Position numbers and translations under genes: made by a program. The notes beneath the pieces are model-generated. The model was not told the origin of the DNA, did not search any database, and was given only the letters and a program-made list of their open reading frames with translations. 64,000 nt of DNA from Streptomyces sp. NBC_01445 (lineage in GTDB: Bacteria > Actinomycetota > Actinomycetes > Streptomycetales > Streptomycetaceae): contig NZ_CP109485.1 of the NCBI RefSeq assembly GCF_035918235.1, forward strand, positions 2,914,001 through 2,978,000. The letters are read 5' to 3'. Positions 61,689-64,000 of this stretch are shown piece by piece. Each line of letters starts with the position of its first letter. The stretch's first letter is position 1.

Positions 61689-62453
61689 TTACGGCCGTAC
61701 GAGGAGCTGGAACTCGAAGGAGTAGCGGGACGCCCGGTATGTGTGCGACCCGAACTCGACGGGTCGGCCGGTGTCGTCGAACGTGGTGCGCTGCATTGTC
61801 AGGAGCGGGGCGCCCGCGGGCTCGGCGAGCCGCTCGCCCTCCTCGGCCGAGGCGGCGCGGGCGCCGACGGACTGGCGGGCGCTGTGCAGGGTTATCCCCG
61901 CGGCGCGCATCAGCCGGTAGAGCCCGGTCGCCTCCAGCCGCTCCGTGTCGAGCGGGAGCAGCCCGGTGGGCAGGTGGTTGCAGAGGTACGCGACCGGGTC
62001 GCCGTGGGTCAGCCGCAGCCGCTCGACCCGGTGCACCTCGTCGCCCTCCGCCACCCCGAGCGCGGCCGCGACCTCGGCGGACGCGGGCACGAGGGTGTTG
62101 GCCAGAACGCGCGTCTCGGGCTTCTGGCCCGCCGCCTCCAGGTCGTCGTAGAGGCTGCTGAGCTCCAGGGGGCGCTTGACCTGGCTGTGGACGACCTGGG
62201 TGCCGACGCCCCGGCGGCGGACGAGGAGGCCCTTGTCGACGAGGGACTGAATGGCCTGGCGCACGGTGGGCCGGGACAGGCCGAGCCGGCCCGCGAGCTC
62301 GATCTCGTTGCCGAGCAGGCTGCCGGGGGTCAGGGAGCCGCGCTCGATCGCCGCCTCCAGCTGCTGGGAGAGCTGGAAATAGAGCGGGACCGGACTGCTG
62401 CGGTCCACGCTGAGCTGGAGCGACACGGTCGGGTCGACTACTGGTTTGGCCAC
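61689..62453 (-). CDS. GntR/HutC-family transcriptional regulator
   Basis: This is a 254-residue regulator: N-terminal winged HTH (about 25-85, with LGLSRPTVRQAIQSLVDKGL and VRRRGVGTQVV) and a C-terminal UTRA ligand-binding domain (about 105-250, ending YRASRYSFEFQLLVRP). It precedes the sugar ABC operon by 92 bases and is divergent from the dehydrogenase gene, so it probably represses both in the absence of substrate. The start chosen is the GTG at 62451-62453; longer in-frame versions would run through the divergent promoter. Confidence 0.92.
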   Translation of the reverse strand: MAKPVVDPTVSLQLSVDRSSPVPLYFQLSQQLEAAIERGSLTPGSLLGNEIELAGRLGLSRPTVRQAIQSLVDKGLLVRRRGVGTQVVHSQVKRPLELSSLYDDLEAAGQKPETRVLANTLVPASAEVAAALGVAEGDEVHRVERLRLTHGDPVAYLCNHLPTGLLPLDTERLEATGLYRLMRAAGITLHSARQSVGARAASAEEGERLAEPAGAPLLTMQRTTFDDTGRPVEFGSHTYRASRYSFEFQLLVRP

Positions 62454-62502
62454 GGGCCGAGCGTAGTCGCAAGGAATGTTGACGGGAAGTCGTGAAGTTC
62501 GG

Positions 62503-62524
62503 TTGTCAGGACAAACCGTTGACA
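62503..62524. promoter_or_regulatory. Candidate GntR operator and -35 in the GntR/dehydrogenase divergent region
   Basis: TTGTCAGGACAA (62503-62514) is a dyad with perfect arms TTGTC and GACAA around a 2-base centre. TTGACA (62519-62524) directly follows, a plausible -35 for the dehydrogenase gene, whose ATG is at 62554. A similar element precedes the ABC operon. Confidence 0.6.
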
Positions 62525-62553
62525 GCGGGTTCCCCGGGCGGCACCTTGACTGC

Positions 62554-63558
62554 ATGCGCATCGGACTCATCGGGACGGGCCGTATCGGCACCTTTCACGC
62601 AGCTGTTCTGGAGCGGTACCGCGAGGTCGGCTCGCTCGTCGTCACGGACGCTGACCCGGAGCGGGCCGTCGCGCTCGCGGACCGGATCGGCGCGACCGCG
62701 GCGCCCACGGTGGACGAGATCTTCTCCTGGGGCGTGGACGCGGTGGTCATCACGGCGGCGACGTCCGCACACGGCGAACTGATCGGGCGGGCGGCGCGGG
62801 CCGGGCTCCCGGTGTTCTGCGAGAAGCCCATCGCCCTCGACCTGCCGGGCACGCTGGCCGCGCTCGACGAGGTGGAGCGGGCCGGGACCGTGCTCCAGCT
62901 GGGCTTCCAGCGCCGCTTCGACGCGGGGTACACGGCGGCGCGCGAGGCGGTGCGCTCGGGCCGCCTCGGCCGGGTGCACACCGTACGGGCCATGACGAGC
63001 GATCCGGCGCCGCCGCCGGCCGCCTATCTGCCGCTCTCCGGCGGGCTCTACCGGGACTGCCTGGTCCATGACTTCGACATCCTGCGCTGGGTGACCGGCC
63101 GCGAGGTGACGGAGGTGTACGCGACCGGGTCCGATGCCGGGCCCGCGATGTTCCGCGAGGCCGGGGATGTCGACACGGCGGCCGCGGTCCTCACGCTGGA
63201 CGACGGCGCGCTGGTCACGGCGACGGCGACGCGCTGCAACGGCGCGGGCTACGACGTACGCATGGAACTCTCCGGCGAGCGGGACACAGTCGTCGTCGGC
63301 CTCGACGACCGCACGCCCTTCGCCTCCACCGAGCCCAAGGGCCCCTCGGCCGCGACCAAGCCCTGGCCCGGCTTCCTGGAACGCTTCGCCCCCGCGTACG
63401 AGGCGGAGCTCGTCGCGTTCGTCGACGTGGTGCGCGGCGAACGCGAGAACCCGTGCGACGGCCGCGAGGCACTGCACGCGCTGCGGATCGCGGAGGCCTG
63501 CGAACTGTCGCGCCGGGAACGGCGGTTGGTCCGGATGGAGGAGATTCCGGGGGGCTGA
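62554..63558 (+). CDS. Gfo/Idh/MocA-family dehydrogenase (myo-inositol 2-dehydrogenase-like)
   Basis: This is a 334-residue NAD(P)-dependent sugar/polyol dehydrogenase. The Rossmann motif is IGLIGTGRIGTFHA, the catalytic Lys is in VFCEKPIALDL (CEKP) and the conserved His/Asp in CLVHDFDILRWVTG. The overall pattern (FQRRFDAGY, AGDVDTAAAVL) fits myo-inositol 2-dehydrogenases of actinomycetes, but other sugars are possible. The ATG at 62554 removes a long non-family extension. It is divergent from the GntR regulator and probably oxidises the sugar brought in by the neighbouring transporter. Confidence 0.9.
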   Translation: MRIGLIGTGRIGTFHAAVLERYREVGSLVVTDADPERAVALADRIGATAAPTVDEIFSWGVDAVVITAATSAHGELIGRAARAGLPVFCEKPIALDLPGTLAALDEVERAGTVLQLGFQRRFDAGYTAAREAVRSGRLGRVHTVRAMTSDPAPPPAAYLPLSGGLYRDCLVHDFDILRWVTGREVTEVYATGSDAGPAMFREAGDVDTAAAVLTLDDGALVTATATRCNGAGYDVRMELSGERDTVVVGLDDRTPFASTEPKGPSAATKPWPGFLERFAPAYEAELVAFVDVVRGERENPCDGREALHALRIAEACELSRRERRLVRMEEIPGG

Positions 63559-63600
63559 TTCTCCGGCCTTGTACACGCGCCGCTCAGCCTGTGCGACCGA

Positions 63601-64000
63601 TCAGCCCTGCGTGACCGACAGGATCGTGCCCTGGGCGAGGGCGCACAGTTTCTCCGTGCCCTCCTCGTCCGCCGTCGACAGGTCACAGCGGACGACGGCC
63701 TGGCGTCGGCCGCCGTGCATGACCTGGGCGCGGGCGATCAGGGTGCGGCCCGTCGCGGGGCGGACGTACTGGATGGAGAAGCCGCCGGTGAGCACCGCCG
63801 CGCCCAGGACCGCGCCGCCCGCGAACGTCAGCGCGTTGTCGGCCGCGTAGGAGAGCACCCCGCCGTGCAGGAACCCGTTCTGCTGGTGCAGCTCGGGTCT
63901 GATGTCGACCTCGATCGTGGCCGCTCCGTCGCCGAACTCGGTGAGCCGGGCGCCCACGAGACGGGTGAACGGCTGGGCGTCCAGAAGCTTCGCGGCCAGG
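63601..64000 (-). CDS. PaaI-family thioesterase (5'-truncated by window edge)
   Basis: This is a hot-dog-fold acyl-CoA thioesterase. The visible 133 residues include an upstream stretch AAKLLDAQPFTRLVGARL that runs off the window, then ELHQQNGFLHGGVLSYAAD with the catalytic-site HGG, and SIQYVRPATGRTLIARAQV. A GTG at 63957 could serve as an internal start, but the preceding residues look like family sequence, so the true start is probably beyond 64000. Confidence 0.85.
   Translation of the reverse strand, partial: LAAKLLDAQPFTRLVGARLTEFGDGAATIEVDIRPELHQQNGFLHGGVLSYAADNALTFAGGAVLGAAVLTGGFSIQYVRPATGRTLIARAQVMHGGRRQAVVRCDLSTADEEGTEKLCALAQGTILSVTQG

Overview
The window is a high-GC chromosomal stretch of an actinomycete, almost certainly Streptomyces. 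The evidence is the codon bias (nearly every third position is G or C, producing long meaningless open frames opposite real genes), the frequent GTG starts, many ATGA/GTGA translational overlaps, F420-type and PucR-type proteins, the gluABCD operon and a CsnR-like box. I found no rRNA, tRNA, CRISPR array or complete mobile element. Function assignments come from reading motifs and recalling families; no database search was run.

Left part (1-19.6 kb): a branched-chain/amide-type livFGHM operon (livM cut by the left edge) faces a PucR-type regulator. Next come a glycerate kinase and a plus-strand ADP-ribose/NAD group (ADP-ribosylglycohydrolase, Nudix hydrolase, sirtuin). A minus-strand redox triad follows (3Fe-4S ferredoxin, ferredoxin reductase, P450), then a membrane protein, a frameshifted sirtuin remnant ending in a four-copy 14-bp repeat, a two-gene alkylation-repair operon (Ada-AlkA fusion and O6-alkylguanine methyltransferase), a macrodomain protein coupled to a flavin oxidoreductase, and an inositol-monophosphatase-family enzyme.

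Middle (17.8-36.3 kb): an oligopeptide ABC operon (A-B-C-D-F) runs straight into a signal-less gamma-glutamyltransferase, suggesting import and intracellular cleavage of gamma-glutamyl peptides. An AraC/GyrI-type regulator is divergent from it. A seven-gene minus-strand cluster at 27.4-36.3 kb looks like reductive pyrimidine (or hydantoin) catabolism: two near-identical beta-ureidopropionase-type amidases, a class III aminotransferase, a PucR regulator, dihydropyrimidinase, a luciferase-like (F420-type) oxidoreductase and an NCS1 permease. No conventional dihydropyrimidine dehydrogenase is present, which makes the F420-type enzyme the most interesting protein here.

Right part (36.5-64 kb): a lineage-restricted 456-residue protein; an XRE regulator divergent from a second methionine aminopeptidase across a perfect 12-bp palindrome; a secreted GH75 chitosanase with a CsnR-like box; a secreted gamma-glutamyltransferase; a secreted S15-type hydrolase; gluABCD; a secreted SGNH hydrolase; exonuclease III; an isochorismatase-family protein; a metallo-beta-lactamase-fold hydrolase; a PcaD-PcaC fusion; an integrase stub; a MerR-PP2C fusion; and a ribose/inositol-type ABC operon. 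In that operon two paralogous binding proteins, a permease, a single-domain ATPase, a ROK kinase and a membrane protein lie downstream of a GntR regulator that is divergent from an inositol-dehydrogenase-like gene. A similar TTGTCA-containing element lies in both control regions. A PaaI-type thioesterase is cut by the right edge.
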